From NCBI GenBank assembly GCA_036936605.1, contig JAUPFV010000001.1, forward strand, positions 74,977,910 to 75,041,909: DNA of 64,000 nt, in the 5' to 3' direction. Shown here in pieces: positions 1 through 11,484 of the stretch. The position numbers and the translations under genes were made by a program. Every line of letters begins with the position of its first letter. Positions within the stretch are counted from its first letter, which is position 1. The notes under the pieces were generated by a model. That model saw only the letters and a program-made list of their open reading frames with translations. It was not told the DNA's origin and did no database searches. The stretch is from Limnanthes douglasii subsp. nivea. Lineage: Eukaryota > Streptophyta > Magnoliopsida > Brassicales > Limnanthaceae.

Positions 1-1
1 T

Positions 2-121
2 GAGCGCATCACGCATGATGTTATTTCAGTAGAGTTTGTGACAACTCAATATAATTTAGCCGATCATTTAACCATAGGATTAAATAGATATCTTGTGCAC
101 AAATCGGCTATTGGGATATAA
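2..121 (+). pseudogene. Ty1/copia polyprotein, C-terminal end only
   Basis: The reading frame from base 2 to the TAA at 119-121 encodes about 39 residues that match the extreme C-terminus of plant copia polyproteins, downstream of the RNase H domain. The recognisable pattern is an I-x-x-E/D-F/Y-V-T-T stretch, then N-L-A-D-x-L-T and V-H-K-S (the family usually has NLADPLTK). It is the last piece of an element whose body lies left of the window. It is followed by a 3' untranslated stretch, a polypurine tract and a 3' LTR in the expected order. Whether the full element is intact cannot be seen here. Confidence 0.8.
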
Positions 122-648
122 TTAAAGTCTATTTGAAATCTCTGATGTTGAGATACCCAATTCCTATCTAATATGACATTAGTTGTTGAATTCAATGTGG
201 AAACCTTAACATCTACTGATTGGAACACATTAGTAGTATTATCCTAGAGTATGTGTTCAGACATGCAAGTTGTCGAGGTTGAATTTTATCTTCTTAATAG
301 TTCTTTTGAAAAATTACATATGCATGTGCAATAGTATAAGATCTACCTATTTAAGCATGAAGTTTAACCGCTTCAAAAAGCTATGACTTTGCTCTGATAT
401 GTTTAAGAAGGATAAGGAGAGAGGACTAGTAAATAATAGTGTCAAGTAAAAGCATTTAAGAATATAAATTTATTTATATATTATCATAAACGTTCAATCC
501 TTAGTGATACCTTGATATTCGAATATTTAAAATGTGTAATATACTAATATGAATTTTAATCATCACGATATTTCATGTATGCGTAAATTTGTTACTTGTT
601 GTGATTTTGTTTTAGTTAATCGCGACTTACACTAAAATGGGGGAAGAT
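122..648 (+). other. copia 3' untranslated region with polypurine tract
   Basis: This non-coding AT-rich stretch lies between the copia stop codon and the LTR. It ends in a purine-rich tract (634-648, AAAATGGGGGAAGA core) directly abutting the LTR start, as expected for the plus-strand primer site of reverse transcription. No other gene is visible. Confidence 0.7.
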
Positions 649-1142
649 TGTTGGATATTTTAGTGTAATTGGATTGACTAGTCCACCCATATAGCTGTAA
701 TATATTATCGAGCAAGTCTGAGAATGTGAAGTGTACGATTGTAAGAAAATATTATGATTAGCGGGTACAAAAGGTAGAACCTGAATGAGGTTATGTTTTA
801 TTTTTAATGATAAGGCTATTCTGGAATTTCATTCGAATTTAAATTTGATTTTTTTTTCCGATTCTATCATTTGAAATTATAGCCGTTTTTGGACATAAAA
901 CTCTTTTTACAGTTTAAGTATTTTGGTTGTATAAATAAGTATGGTTACGTTAAAATTCAATATCACAATAAAAATATTGTTTCTCGTTGTTCAGACAAAG
1001 CTGAAAATTTTGGAAAACCACCAAAATAATTTCAATATAAAAATTTTAAACAAGAGGGTTAAAACAGGTATTTCTTATGTCTCGCTACATGCTCCATTAA
1101 ATTGCGATTTTACATCTTCAATTGTTTTGTTTTATTACAACA
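649..1142 (+). repeat. copia 3' LTR
   Basis: The LTR starts TGTTGG immediately after the polypurine tract and is proposed to end ...CAACA at 1142, which gives TGTTG/CAACA termini. A TATA-like GTATAAATAAG at about 914-924 would be the U3 promoter. The right boundary is inferred only from the terminal inversion, because the 5' LTR is outside the window. The 75-residue ORF inside it is not credible as a gene. Confidence 0.6.
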
Positions 1143-2052
1143 AGAAGGAAATTATGCGCTCTCCATGAAATTGCCTAACCAAATCAGATTTTGCATCATG
1201 TTTTCTTACTTCGATTACTTTTTTACATTAATAGGCTTTTTTACATTAATAAGGTGACTCTTACGATATTGGTGTTACTCGCAAATCTTCCGCTCGCTGA
1301 ATAAGTCATGTTAATTCAAAATAAGTATAACACTGATACATCACAAAGTAAGCAGTATATAATATCTAATTATCAAGTGTTAAAAGGAGGGAATGATATA
1401 TATCTATAACTAGAAAAAAATAACATTTGTGTCATGCACAGACTACATACTTTTTGCCATGCACAAACTACATACTTTGCTCTACACTATCTTGGTGGCT
1501 AGTAAGCTAGAAAGTTTGGCTAGTAAGCTAGAAAGGTAAGAAAGGTAACTATGACGTTGCAACACCAACGGAGGCATTCAAGTCCTTGTTCAATATCGAG
1601 ACATTCATATTGCTCTTGGCTTGCTGTTCATTCTCTATACTTCCTATGTGTGTGTCTTTCTCGATGTTAATTAGAAAAGTAGTACAAAACGCTTGTATGG
1701 TTGGAATACGAGTGCATTTTATCTATTTCCTCCATCTATAGACATCAATAACACCCTAGTAAGTGAAATTAGTCACGATTAAAGATAAATTCATGCAAAT
1801 TTTTAAAAACATAAATAGCATATTTAGTTTAAGGAACCAAATTTGATGCAGACCACCGTACTATCTTAGCCAACCATGTTAAAGAACCATGCTTCGAAAA
1901 CAAACATAGATTGCAGATTGTATTGCCAAAAAAGAAACACGGATCATTTACGCTTACTTAGGAAAACATGTAGTCTTTGTTTATTAGATAGCCTCAGCAA
2001 TTCCAACATTCACCTCCACATATTAATAGAGACTTTAATATGTGTATGTGGT
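1143..2052. other. intergenic, two small tandem repeats
   Basis: No gene is supported. Two local duplications are visible: a 21-bp unit beginning CATGCACA at 1433-1453 and 1458-1478, and a GGCTAGTAAGCTAGAAAG unit repeated between about 1497 and 1536. The ORF at 1876-2160 lies partly over the albumin 3' end and shows no family resemblance. Confidence 0.5.
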
Positions 2053-2058
2053 TTTATT
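2053..2058 (-). terminator. poly(A) signal of the 2S albumin gene
   Basis: Read on the minus strand this is AATAAA, about 35 nt beyond the TGA stop at 2093-2095. Position and sequence fit a plant near-upstream polyadenylation element. Confidence 0.5.
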
Positions 2059-2092
2059 ACATTGGGATACAACTTTATGCTTCTAAGACACA

Positions 2093-2792
2093 TCATTCTT
2101 CGAAGTCTAGTTCCATCGGTGGAACTAGGTGACCGAAGGAGCATGTTTGAGGTGGAATAATGCACAAACTTGGAATGTTGGTAGCAACACGGAGAACCTT
2201 TTTCGCCCTCAAATGATGGCCCTGTTGCTGTCCCTGTCCCTGTCCCTGTAGGCCCTGACTATCTAATGAAGGACCTTGTCCTTGTCCCTTTTGTAGCTGC
2301 TGTCTTGCTGCCATTCTCAATGAAGGGCACCTGCATGGCGGGTCAATTTGGCGAAGTTGGTGGCAGCAGCTCTGGAGCAACCGCTGTTGGCGAACTTGGT
2401 CCATTTCATCCTCAACGTCTTCATCCAAGAAGATATCCTCGAAGCGAGGAGTAGTCCGTTTGCGGATGTATCGCTGGCAGGCACCGAGCTGCCTGTGTGC
2501 CTGGAACTCTTGGTGACATTTCATTGGACTTCTACCTGCCCATTTATATAACATATATATATAATTTGGAATTTGAAAAATAACTAACTATGTTAAAAGA
2601 GAGAAATAGAGCTGAAAAATTATGTAAAAGAGCACGCAGTAGTGTTTGTTTACCTTGGCCCTGGCCCTGGCCCTGGCCCTGACCCTGACCCTGTGGGTTT
2701 TCGTCGTCAATTTCTACGGTGGCATGGAGAGTGGCGTTGGCGAGGAGGAGGAAGAGGGCGAATGTAGCTAAGAGGAATGTGAGCTTTGCCAT
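2093..2792 (-). CDS. 2S albumin seed storage protein (two exons)
   Basis: Exon 1 is 2792-2654, the intron is 2653-2536 (GTAAAC...GGGCAG, 118 bp, phase 1) and exon 2 is 2535-2093. The join gives 193 residues. Residues 1-20 are a signal peptide (MAKLT, then a leucine-rich core ending ANA). The canonical eight-cysteine pattern is complete: C53, C66, C103-C104, C114-x-C116, C171, C178. These form the four disulphides of the prolamin-superfamily fold. The protein would enter the secretory pathway and be stored in seed protein vacuoles. Two Gly-Gln repeat tracts are unusual: residues 34-47, just before the first cysteine, and about 139-152, in the loop before C171. The loop between C116 and C171 is longer than usual. 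The start is the only ATG giving a signal peptide, and it lies about 70 bp from a TATA box. No lesion is seen, so the gene looks intact. Confidence 0.9.
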
Positions 2793-2862
2793 TGCTGGTA
2801 TTTTTATATGAATCTATTGAGTTTGTGCTATTTGATGAATATGAGAGTGAAGTGTGATGTGG

Positions 2863-2871
2863 TTTTTATAG
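2863..2871 (-). promoter_or_regulatory. TATA box of the 2S albumin gene
   Basis: Read on the minus strand this is CTATAAAAA, about 70 bp upstream of the ATG. That leaves room for a 5' leader of about 40 nt, typical for seed storage genes. Confidence 0.7.
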
Positions 2872-2947
2872 TAGAGTTGAGGTTTGTGTTGGTGAATACG
2901 TGTTTGGGTTGGTGATATTAGGTGTTTGAAGATGGTGAGATCTAACC

Positions 2948-3042
2948 AACACGTACACTTCTACATGCAAATGCTTCCAAATCTACTGAGGCTGGTTAGG
3001 CTGAGGTAACACGTACACTCTTACATGCTATATGCTTCCAAA
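2948..3042 (-). promoter_or_regulatory. duplicated seed-type promoter block
   Basis: Two copies of the same module lie at about 2948-2981 and 3008-3042. Each has AACACGTACACT (ACGTGT on the gene strand, an ABRE-like core), then ACATGC, then TGCTTCCAAA. The first contains CATGCA (2964-2969), the RY core bound by B3 factors such as ABI3/FUS3 in seed promoters. A further ACGTG core occurs near 2898. The motif identities are direct; seed-specific control is inferred from the gene product. Confidence 0.55.
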
Positions 3043-3539
3043 CTACATGTTACCTCTGCTACTCTTGAGTTTCAGTGCGTTTCTGGTTCGCCAAGTCGTA
3101 ATTTGGATCCAAGCTAGGAATGCGTCAAGAGACCACCTCTCACTTAAAACGAAGAAACAAAGATTCTAATCAATTCCACTTACTCAAGGTTCAAGCCTAA
3201 AGAATTTATGAATGATTGATACAGTTTTCTAAATAATGAAAGACTACCATACAAATTGAAAATATTTTGCAATTTTTTTACAAGACAGAATTGATATATA
3301 TTAAAAATAGCTTTCATTTGCACCACCTAACTACATTTTCAAATCAATTTTCATTTTCATCACGCATAAAACACTTTAAAAATACCATTTTAAAAAACCA
3401 TTTTAAAAAACTAAATAATAAAATAAAACTTATAAAAAAAAGTTTAGTCCGGATTTATAAACCAGTATATACATTATCCTAAAAAAGAAGTAGTTTGTCT
3501 ATTCGGATTTGTTGAATTCACTGCAATCCAGGAATGGTT
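3043..3539. other. intergenic, no gene seen
   Basis: AT-rich sequence with no convincing coding or element homology. The ORF at 3267-3482 is low-complexity A/T-rich translation and is not supported. Confidence 0.4.
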
Positions 3540-5329
3540 GGCACTTCGATATGGTTGGTCCGTGTCCAAGTCAAGCCGGTCTGAATACGTGGTTTTTTTT
3601 TATCTTGTATATTATGTCATACAGGCTACCTAAAATCAAAATACCGCTAAAGAAATTTGTAGTTCTCACCGGACTATCTAGAAAACCTCGGATGCATTTC
3701 CACTTTATTACTTTGGAGAACGAGTATAAATTAGTTAGTGATTTGCTCGAGATGGATAATACGTAGATGATGCAATTCTTCTTCATAAACAGATGATGGG
3801 AGATGATGGGAGATGATGGGAGAATGGTAAAAAGATCACCCAAAAAAATAATATGAACAACATACAATGGTCGTGGCGAAGCACGCATGATTTCAACTTA
3901 TTTTTTAATTATAACTTTAGTTGCAGTTACCCTTTAATACTATAGGCTTATTTTTTATTCTTTTCCCATCTATACCGAGATGGCAGCAACAAAATTTGAA
4001 AGCTTCCAAAAAGACTTTCAAAAGGCGGCACCAGTGGGCCGCACTAGTGAGATGCAGATAATTTTTTGAACGGTTCAATAATTGTTTGGCACTGAACAAC
4101 GAGGTTCAGAGTTATTTTTTACGGACTCAATCGAAGCTTACTTATCTTAAGAGGAATTGAAAACTCCACTGCGGGCATCATAAATCCTCAACCGAACATA
4201 ACTTAGCGATGGCAGGGTATATCTTCTAACTAGGAAGATAGATCCAAGAAACATAATGATAGTGGTTCGGGCCCAAAAACATTAACTATGACTGCTACAG
4301 AGGTAAATCGATTTGATGAACCATTGAAAGAAGCTACGAAAGGCTAAAGTGAGCCAAATACACGAATAACCTTTGACCCTGAGAAAGAAGAAATAATTAC
4401 GTACATCAAAACATCACAAAGGGGAGAAACAAAATAGTGAAAAGAAAAATAAGAAGAATAAGAAGAAGATGAAGACGAAGATGAGGACGAGTTTGGATAT
4501 TTTTCGCGTTGCGGATCAAGGGGCCATTCCTCTAATGTTTGAGAATCGTTCCTCTTATATTCTGGAAGTAGATAAAAGAGTGACTGAAGGTCACAATCTA
4601 ATGCGCAATCCGAATGAGCTAGGTACTATAAACCGAGATAAAAAAATCTTCAAATCCGGACGATTTTATTGAAGTTATACCTTTCCAGCTTGAGGATACG
4701 GACACCCTTCGATATCGACTGCTTAACTTTATAAAACCCATAGCTAGACTAGAAAGGGAAGTAGAAAAAAACAACAATATCATCGACTCTCTTCAAGATG
4801 AATGAGATGAACCGTTTCGAAAAGGTGGAAAGTCGAGTCACACAAGTTGAAAAGGAACTTAAATACAATAAAACCGCTTATGAAACCTATATTGGTGAGC
4901 TAAAGGCCTATTGGACAGAGGAAGCCCAAAAGTACAAGAAGAGGTGAAAATGAGCATAATGTTCGAATAGAACTTTTGCGGAAGATATTAGATGAGGAGA
5001 GATTTGTTATTAAGAAAGTCGGGTAGGATCTAGGAGCATTCAAGTAAGATGCGACGAAGAACCAAGAGGATGTGGTTGATGCAGATGCCAAGAAGTGTTT
5101 AGTGTCCTTAGAGAAGCGGGACACTTTGATTAAATCTAAATTTTTTATGAACTTTCATAAAATATTCTTGAATTTTGACCTTGGATTTTTTTGGGACTTA
5201 GTACCTAAAGAGGTAAGGCCTGCTGATATATCATTCGCAGATGAATTGGACACCATCCTGGATATGTACAACTATGATAGTGGCTCTGAGATTGAAGACA
5301 ACGAAACCGAATATGGGAGCTCCAAGTAG
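3540..5329 (+). pseudogene. element F: relic of the antisense extra gene
   Basis: This is a decayed copy of the gene that lies opposite gag-pol in the window's Tat elements. At 3540-3766 a stretch matches the conserved block seen at 52270-52460, with a CPSQ motif, an M-S-Y-R segment and L-V-S-D-L-L-E. At about 4650-4800 it matches the region of the I-x-P-x-x-x-L-E-R-x-V motif, and 5072-5329 is the acidic C-terminus. Stops and frameshifts interrupt it throughout. The middle also has a run of three 10-bp AGATGATGGG units (3791-3820). The upstream part and the element's 3' LTR are not recognisable. Confidence 0.6.
3791..3820. repeat. three perfect 10-bp tandem repeats
   Basis: AGATGATGGG is repeated three times without change inside the element F relic. 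It is a local replication-slippage repeat. Confidence 0.9.
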
Positions 5330-5805
5330 AACTAACAAGCAGATATTCCTAAGGATAAAACAAATCATGATTAAGCTAACGGGGATGAGTCTAGGGGCAG
5401 TTGAATTATTCGTTTCACAATATTTTTATACCATTATTGTTTTTTTTTTGTAAATCCCTATATAGCCAATACATTTTGTAATCTTATTCAAAATTTATCA
5501 AATACTCTTTTATGTTTTTCTCTCTGTATTTATAAAAATTTATTACGCATCAAATAACATAATCAGAGTCTTCCTAGTTAAAAGTAATCAATCCCCAACT
5601 ACGCACCAAACTAAATGTCAGAACAGACCATCATTCTTTTGAACCTCGCCAACTAGTTTTTTGTACCTTTTAATTCTCACCAACTAATGTTGGATTTTTT
5701 ACACTTGACCACATATTGTTGGAACATTTCATTGTGACGAACAAATGTTGGATCCTTCACACTTTACCAACTAGTCTTGGAGTATTTTAATATTTTCAAT
5801 ATTTT

Positions 5806-8800
5806 TTAGTGGAAAATATATAAATCTATATATAACAAGATATAAATATAAAAGTCAAAATTATTTATAACAGATAAGTTATTCTCTTGATCTGTCAGTC
5901 GATAAGTTTTAGGTTTAACCTTTTCATTAACCAAATAAGGCCCTTCCCAATTTGTTACAAACTTCCCTAACCATTTATCTTTATTGTGTAGGAATACATT
6001 TTTCAAAACTCTGTCCTTCACTCCGAATTATCACTTCTGGAGCTAGAATGCATACCTACTTCTCGTTAAGGTTTGATAATAAAAATATATTAAATGCATC
6101 TTTGTTTTTTTTTATTAAATCAACTTGAGCACTTTGACCTGTATTGTTACCTTTTTAGAGTAATTTGTGATTTTGAAAGATGGGAGAGTAAACTTAGCTG
6201 GTGTTACTACATCCATCTCCTAAACTAATGTGAAAGGATATTCTTGAGTTATTGTTCGAGGTGCGGCTTGGTAAGCCCATAACACTTCTTGTAAATAATT
6301 TAGCCATTTCCCACTTTCCCCTTCAAATATTTTCTTAATCCATCGAGGATTGTTATGTTTGTCACTTCTACTTGCCCATTAGCCTGAGGATGAAAAAGGT
6401 GTTGAAAAACATTGTTGAATTCATCTGAAGAAACAAAATGTTTCCATATCATTTTTTTTCAAATTGAGGACTGTTATATGTGGTTATTGTTCTTTGAATT
6501 TTGAACATGCAACATATATTAGATATAATGAATTTACTAAAAAAATTCCATATTTTATGATGCAGGCTTTGTTTCCACCCATTTAGAGAAATAGTTAAAA
6601 CACATATTAATGTTCGGACGCCCTCCAATTGTCATAGTTAAAGGTCAAACCAGGTGCAGCCCCCATCTGTTGAAAGGAAATATCTCATATATTGACTCAA
6701 TTTGTACATCTGGTTCGTGTATTATATTCATAAATCATTAGCATGATTCACATAATTGAACTAATTTTTTGGCATATGGTGTGATAGAAGGCCAATCATA
6801 TCTTACCAACAAATCCTTATTCTTAATGTTTTATCTCCACAATGTACAGATTCCTCCCCTTCGTGTAATTCAATACTAGCTACTTATATTTTTATTATAA
6901 ATTATTTATCCAAGGACTACGAAACACTATGTCTTAAATCTTAGATTTTTATCTAATCTTGTATCGACTAGCAAAGTCATTGTACTCATAAATTCTTTAT
7001 TCTCATATCTTGAATCTTTCTCCAAATGTTTTGAAATTTGGAATCCTTGTTCAGTTGCTCGGAAATCAATGTTATTGAAGGGTGATCTTGTACCAGTATC
7101 CATGGATATCCTTCATTATATGCAATAGTAGCTAAAGAATCGGTCATTAAATTTTTGACTCGTTAAATGTGTTGATACTCAATGTCTTCAAAGAATGTTC
7201 TTGACAATTTCGATACTTTTAGTTATTTGACCAAGTTTATTTTTTGTTGGTTTGAGTGGAACAGAGGAATGATTAATAAGAATTTCTAAGGCACTTATCA
7301 TACGAACTTTCTAAGCACCACAAATATGGGCAAGCTAAGCCATGTCAAGGCTTCCTCGTAGTATGGCGCATTATTTGATTCTTTGAACCCAAAGCATATT
7401 GCTTGGTACATTGGGTCCCTGAGATGTTATATCAACTGAACCCCTACACCACAACCCGAAACATTGATCATCCATCAGTTTGAACTATACACTCATTCAG
7501 ATGTTCATCAATATCTGGTACAAGCTCAGGTTATTCGGATGAAATATAACTACAATGTTTGCCAAAGCATGAGCTTTAATTGTTGTACGAGGTCGAAAAT
7601 TTTAATATTTTAATTTCCCAATTATAATGACCATTTATCCGTCCAAGTAGATACACCTGGCTTTCGTAGCATAATCCCAAGTGGAAAGGAATTTCAGACC
7701 ACAATAGAATGGACTTGGAAATATGGCCTCATGTTTCACACTATCAGTATTAGATTCAACGCTAACTTTTCTAGCTTTAAGTATCTTTTTTAGCATCCAA
7801 TAAGCTTTTACTCACATAATAATTCGGGCGTGGATAATTTTCAAATTCTCTAACCATAAACGCACGTACTGCATAATCTGACACAACTATGTAGACAAAT
7901 ATTATTTCTCGCCCACGTCAGGTTTGGTAAAATTGTATAGATAGGATATGTGTTCTTTTATTTTTGTAAAGGGTTCATCACATTTTGAATTCCAATTAAA
8001 CCTATTTTCCTTCTTTAGTATTTGGAAAACTGGTGCATATTTATCCTAATACCGTGATATAAACCGGTTTAAATTTGTTAACCTTCGAGTTAAAACTTGT
8101 ACCTCTTCAATATAACTTTGGCCATATTTGCTAATTATACAACTAAGGAATTTTACAGGCTGAACTTAAAATATATATTTTTTGGATTCAAAAATAGTTT
8201 AATGGCCTTCAGGATACCAAAATTCTCCTCTATATCGCAATCCTCTGACCGTTATGAATTTGATGTTGTATTGGTCCCTCTGATCCATATGTATATGTTT
8301 ATACCATGCAAAAGCATCCATAAATGATAAGATTTTATTACCCGAGTTTGAGTTTATTAACTAGTAAATTCTAAGGGCATGGAAAGGACCATTTAGACAT
8401 GCCTTGTTTAAATCTGTAAAGTCAACAAACATGCGTCACTTTCTATTTTTATTTTTGACGAGTATCAATTTGTTGTCCATAATGGGTATTGCGACTCTTG
8501 GATCTGTTTCTCTTTTATTAGTCAATCTACCTCTATCGTAATTGCTTCATATTTTTTGGCAAAAAAAAATTATTTGTATTTTTATAATGGGATGTACATT
8601 GGGTCATATTGTAATGTTTTGGCAAATAAAACTTGCGGGGACACCCGTTATATCTTCGGTACACGAAGAAAACATGTGAAACTTCTTTGATAAGAAAGCT
8701 AGTAACTGTTTACTTATAACTAATAGTAATCGAGCTTCAATCACAAAACTTTTTACATTTAGAATAGTGTACACCTCAGTGTCCTCATCAGGTGTTACCA

Positions 8801-8831
8801 AACTGGGTGTCTCTCTCGGATCATCTACCAT
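5806..8831 (-). pseudogene. element F: pol relic (RT, RNases H, integrase)
   Basis: Minus-strand translation recovers decayed pieces in the order seen in the better elements. The start of pol has a D-D-P-R-E-T motif at about 8820. RT fragments lie around 8.1-8.6 kb and RNase H fragments at 7.1-8.1 kb. Integrase with an H-P-Q-A-N-G-Q motif is near 6.4 kb, and the C-terminal V-F-L-H-x-K-D...W-E-G-P-Y block is at 5900-6021. Stops and frameshifts are frequent, so no protein can be made. It is the oldest of the five Tat copies in the window by visual decay. Confidence 0.65.
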
Positions 8832-8968
8832 ATTTGACTCTGAATTAGACTCTTGTAACTGTTATTATTTCTTTGTTTCCACACTCTTGATAATTTTAGC
8901 AGTCTGAGCAGTAAGGTAGCATTTTTTGTTCAGTTCCTGGCTGCTCCGGACACTCCAACCTTACCCAT

Positions 8969-9032
8969 AATATCTTAAATCATCACCATCGAACATGATA
9001 AATATCTTAAATCATCACCATCGAACATGATA
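8969..9032. repeat. 32-bp perfect tandem duplication
   Basis: The unit 8969-9000 (AATATCTTAAATCATCACC...) is repeated exactly at 9001-9032. It sits at the point where the element F protease has been lost, so a repair event could have made both. Confidence 0.9.
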
Positions 9033-9640
9033 AATATCTTTGGGTATTGGTATAAGTGGGTGGACATTTTCCTTTCTACCTGAGTTGCGAAACTTACAAC
9101 ATGTCTTTTTCGTGAACAACCCGAAAGCCCTAACACTGTATCCCCACCAAAAATGGTTAGTGATTCAAAGAATACGCATAAACTAAACTTCGCCTTGTTC
9201 AGTTCATCAATTTCCATAATACTCCACCGATTATGATCAAGGTCCATATACTTGAAGTCCATATCAAACTTATTGTAAGGTCTGGCTATGACCATCTCAT
9301 TTTCCTGCTTGGGTGAAAATCTAATTTTCTCCCTTCAAATTATGGTCTCATTGTCAACCGACCCTTGTTGTCGGCCTCCAGATTTTGTGCTTTGATTAAA
9401 TTAGTTAGCATCTCATTCTCAATTAAAGTTTGAATTTCTTGTTTCAAAGTGATGTAATCCTTTGTATCATAAGCTATATCGTTATGTGCAATATACGTTC
9501 TTGTGATTTTCCCTTAGAATTTAGGTTGGAAATAGTTTTCTAAACTAATCAAAATTATTATTTTTATCAAAAATAATGGTAACACTCTCGATTAGTTCAA
9601 CATAACTATTGGGTCGGAACCGTTGATTCGTTTTAGGTCT
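8969..9640 (-). pseudogene. element F: gag C-terminal relic with deleted protease
   Basis: At 8975-9295 (minus) lies the gag C-terminal motif F-F-E-S-L-T-I-F-G-G-D-T followed by S-R-K-R-H-V, which also occurs in A, B, C and D. The 9300-9640 stretch carries weaker gag similarity (Y-V-E-L-I-E-S and L-K-Q-E motifs). The aspartic protease normally found next is missing: the sequence jumps from the D-D-L-R segment to the G-V-S-G/V-V-R-S-S block. That is a deletion of a few hundred bases, and it coincides with a tandem duplication. Confidence 0.6.
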
Positions 9641-9644
9641 ATTG

Positions 9645-10225
9645 TGGTGAGGGATTTTAGTTATAGATATAAGGAATAGAAAAGAGAAGAATAAAGTGTT
9701 AATATCTTATTACCTTTCTGGAAAGAAAATGTTACATTATTTTGTGGATCCCAAATTCTTTATATAATACTTGTTTAATACACTACTTCATTATCCCCTA
9801 ATAATTCGTTATTTTCTGTTAGACTAGATAATAGGTTAAAGCTCTACTTCCACATCATGAGTACCGCTCTAAGTGGCATTATATTTATGTGCCAGTATTC
9901 TATCATTGGCCGAGGAATCGGCCGGTGTACTGCACAATCCTTGTACGGGTTTTAGTTGCATACCGGTCGGGGTACCGGTCTATTACCCCACGAGATGATA
10001 GTCCTGCTTACCTTCAGGCAATTTCTAGATTTTTCTCTTATGTAATCGTCTTTACGCTACTCTGCTGAGAGGGCCTTGGTCTATCCTCTCTTGGTTCTGC
10101 TTTGTTTAATATCATTTGTCAATGACTCTTCTTGGCGTATTACACATCAGTCTTTACTTTCTTATCCGGGGTAGCTCTATTTCGGCTGATGGGTATAACT
10201 TAACAATAGTGTTATACCTTATCAG
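9645..10225 (-). repeat. possible LTR or solo LTR, unassigned
   Basis: Read on the minus strand the stretch would begin TGATAAGG and end CCTCACCA. It contains a TATA-like ATTATATAAAG near 9757-9767, about 120 bp before its end, as in an LTR. It abruptly truncates the element F gag homology at about 9645. No target-site duplication and no second copy are visible, so this is a tentative call. Confidence 0.3.
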
Positions 10226-10626
10226 GGAACCCTCTTATAAAGGGAGTAGTTGTAAAAAGGTTTCCGTTTTGAAGGATTAAACATTGGAACCGAGTCGAGG
10301 TATGTAATATACTATTACTTGCATGGTATCCATGTGATTGTTTACTTTTCATTATTATTAGTATTATTATTATTATTATTTTGTCACGCGCAATCATTAT
10401 TGTGAATGTCCTTCTGCCACATGTCTCAATTTCACATTTTATTTCAGAAAAACGACGCCCTTGGTTGCGTGTTTATAAAAATGGTGCTTCAAATTCCTCT
10501 CCTTTATCGAAGCGGTGTAACCTTCCCACTTCTTCTTACTTTGTGACCCGCAAATTGGCCCATTTACCGCTTGCTTATTTACTATAAAATATTATTATCT
10601 ATCTTCGTTTACCTTTTTTCTTCTCT

Positions 10627-10935
10627 TTATAATAGCATCCTTAAAGGCGTAGGTTTCTCCTTCTGCAAGCTTTTATCATTTAACTGCTCACAAACACGAA
10701 GTCCAATCAAAGGTAAATATTTGCTACGCATGTTCTTTATTTTTCTTAATTTTTCATTTATGTCGTCGTTGTTAGTTAACCCCACCTTCTGCTTAAAAAT
10801 CCTAGAATCTAGCATAACGGGTTTTGACTCTTCTGACACCAACTTCTCTATGTACGCCAGAAGTTCCTTCAAAGGATCTGTGAAGAAGTGTAGCACCGGC
10901 GGTAGAACGTTTTTCGGTGCTCCACCGACGGACAT
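10627..10935 (-). CDS. unrecognised ORF, 102 codons
   Basis: An open frame of 102 codons has a mixed hydrophilic composition and a Lys/Arg-rich central segment. No family is recognised. A longer frame overlaps it on the plus strand (10571-10966), and neither has supporting context. It lies in a stretch (10226-11480) where I see no element structure beyond an (ATT)n run at 10363-10380. It may be a relic or chance. Confidence 0.2.
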   Translation of the reverse strand: MSVGGAPKNVLPPVLHFFTDPLKELLAYIEKLVSEESKPVMLDSRIFKQKVGLTNNDDINEKLRKIKNMRSKYLPLIGLRVCEQLNDKSLQKEKPTPLRMLL

Positions 10936-11484
10936 GATTGAAGGCAGAGAGTTCTCATATAGCTAATTCGATCGTCTCTCACACTTGTACATAAATTTGA
11001 TCCCATGAGCGCTTGATAGGTTTAGGCTAGTATATAAGTTTCCTGATTTTGTAATTACTATGCTTCATAGCCTGGTAAACATCCTCATCATGCTAGAGAT
11101 GGTGAAACCTAATTTATATATAAATCTGTTCGTCTGGAGGCTTCGATTACCCTTGCCCAAGTTAATAAACGAATTTTTTAGGTATATCCGTAGATGTCTA
11201 AAAAAGTTAACTGCTAACAGACGAAGATGTTTTCTTAGTATTTTACTGAGCTCGAAATTATTAGATTAGGAGATTTGTATAGGTGACCTGTTTGTTAGTA
11301 TCAATGTTTAAAAACCTTTAACGACCTCCATCTACTACATATCTACGCGTATTAAAATTGTTAACTTATTGGATTCTAATAAACACTGGAAACACTCTTT
11401 TAAATTTATTTCTGGGAATTGGGAACATTTTGTTGCCAAATAAAATCTTAAGTTGGAGAGGGGGTGGATGAGTACATGTAAGGG

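Noticed and set aside
941..1168. 75-codon plus-strand ORF
   Set aside because: Lies within the copia 3' LTR, is A/T-driven and has no family resemblance.
2266..2551. Two plus-strand ORFs opposite the 2S albumin
   Set aside because: They are mirror frames of the albumin exon 2 repeats; the minus strand has the eight-cysteine pattern and splice sites.
3791..3820. CRISPR-like array
   Set aside because: Direct head-to-tail 10-bp repeats without spacers, in plant nuclear DNA.
10571..10966. 131-codon plus-strand ORF
   Set aside because: Overlaps an equally long minus frame; hydrophobic, low-information translation; neither is supported by context.
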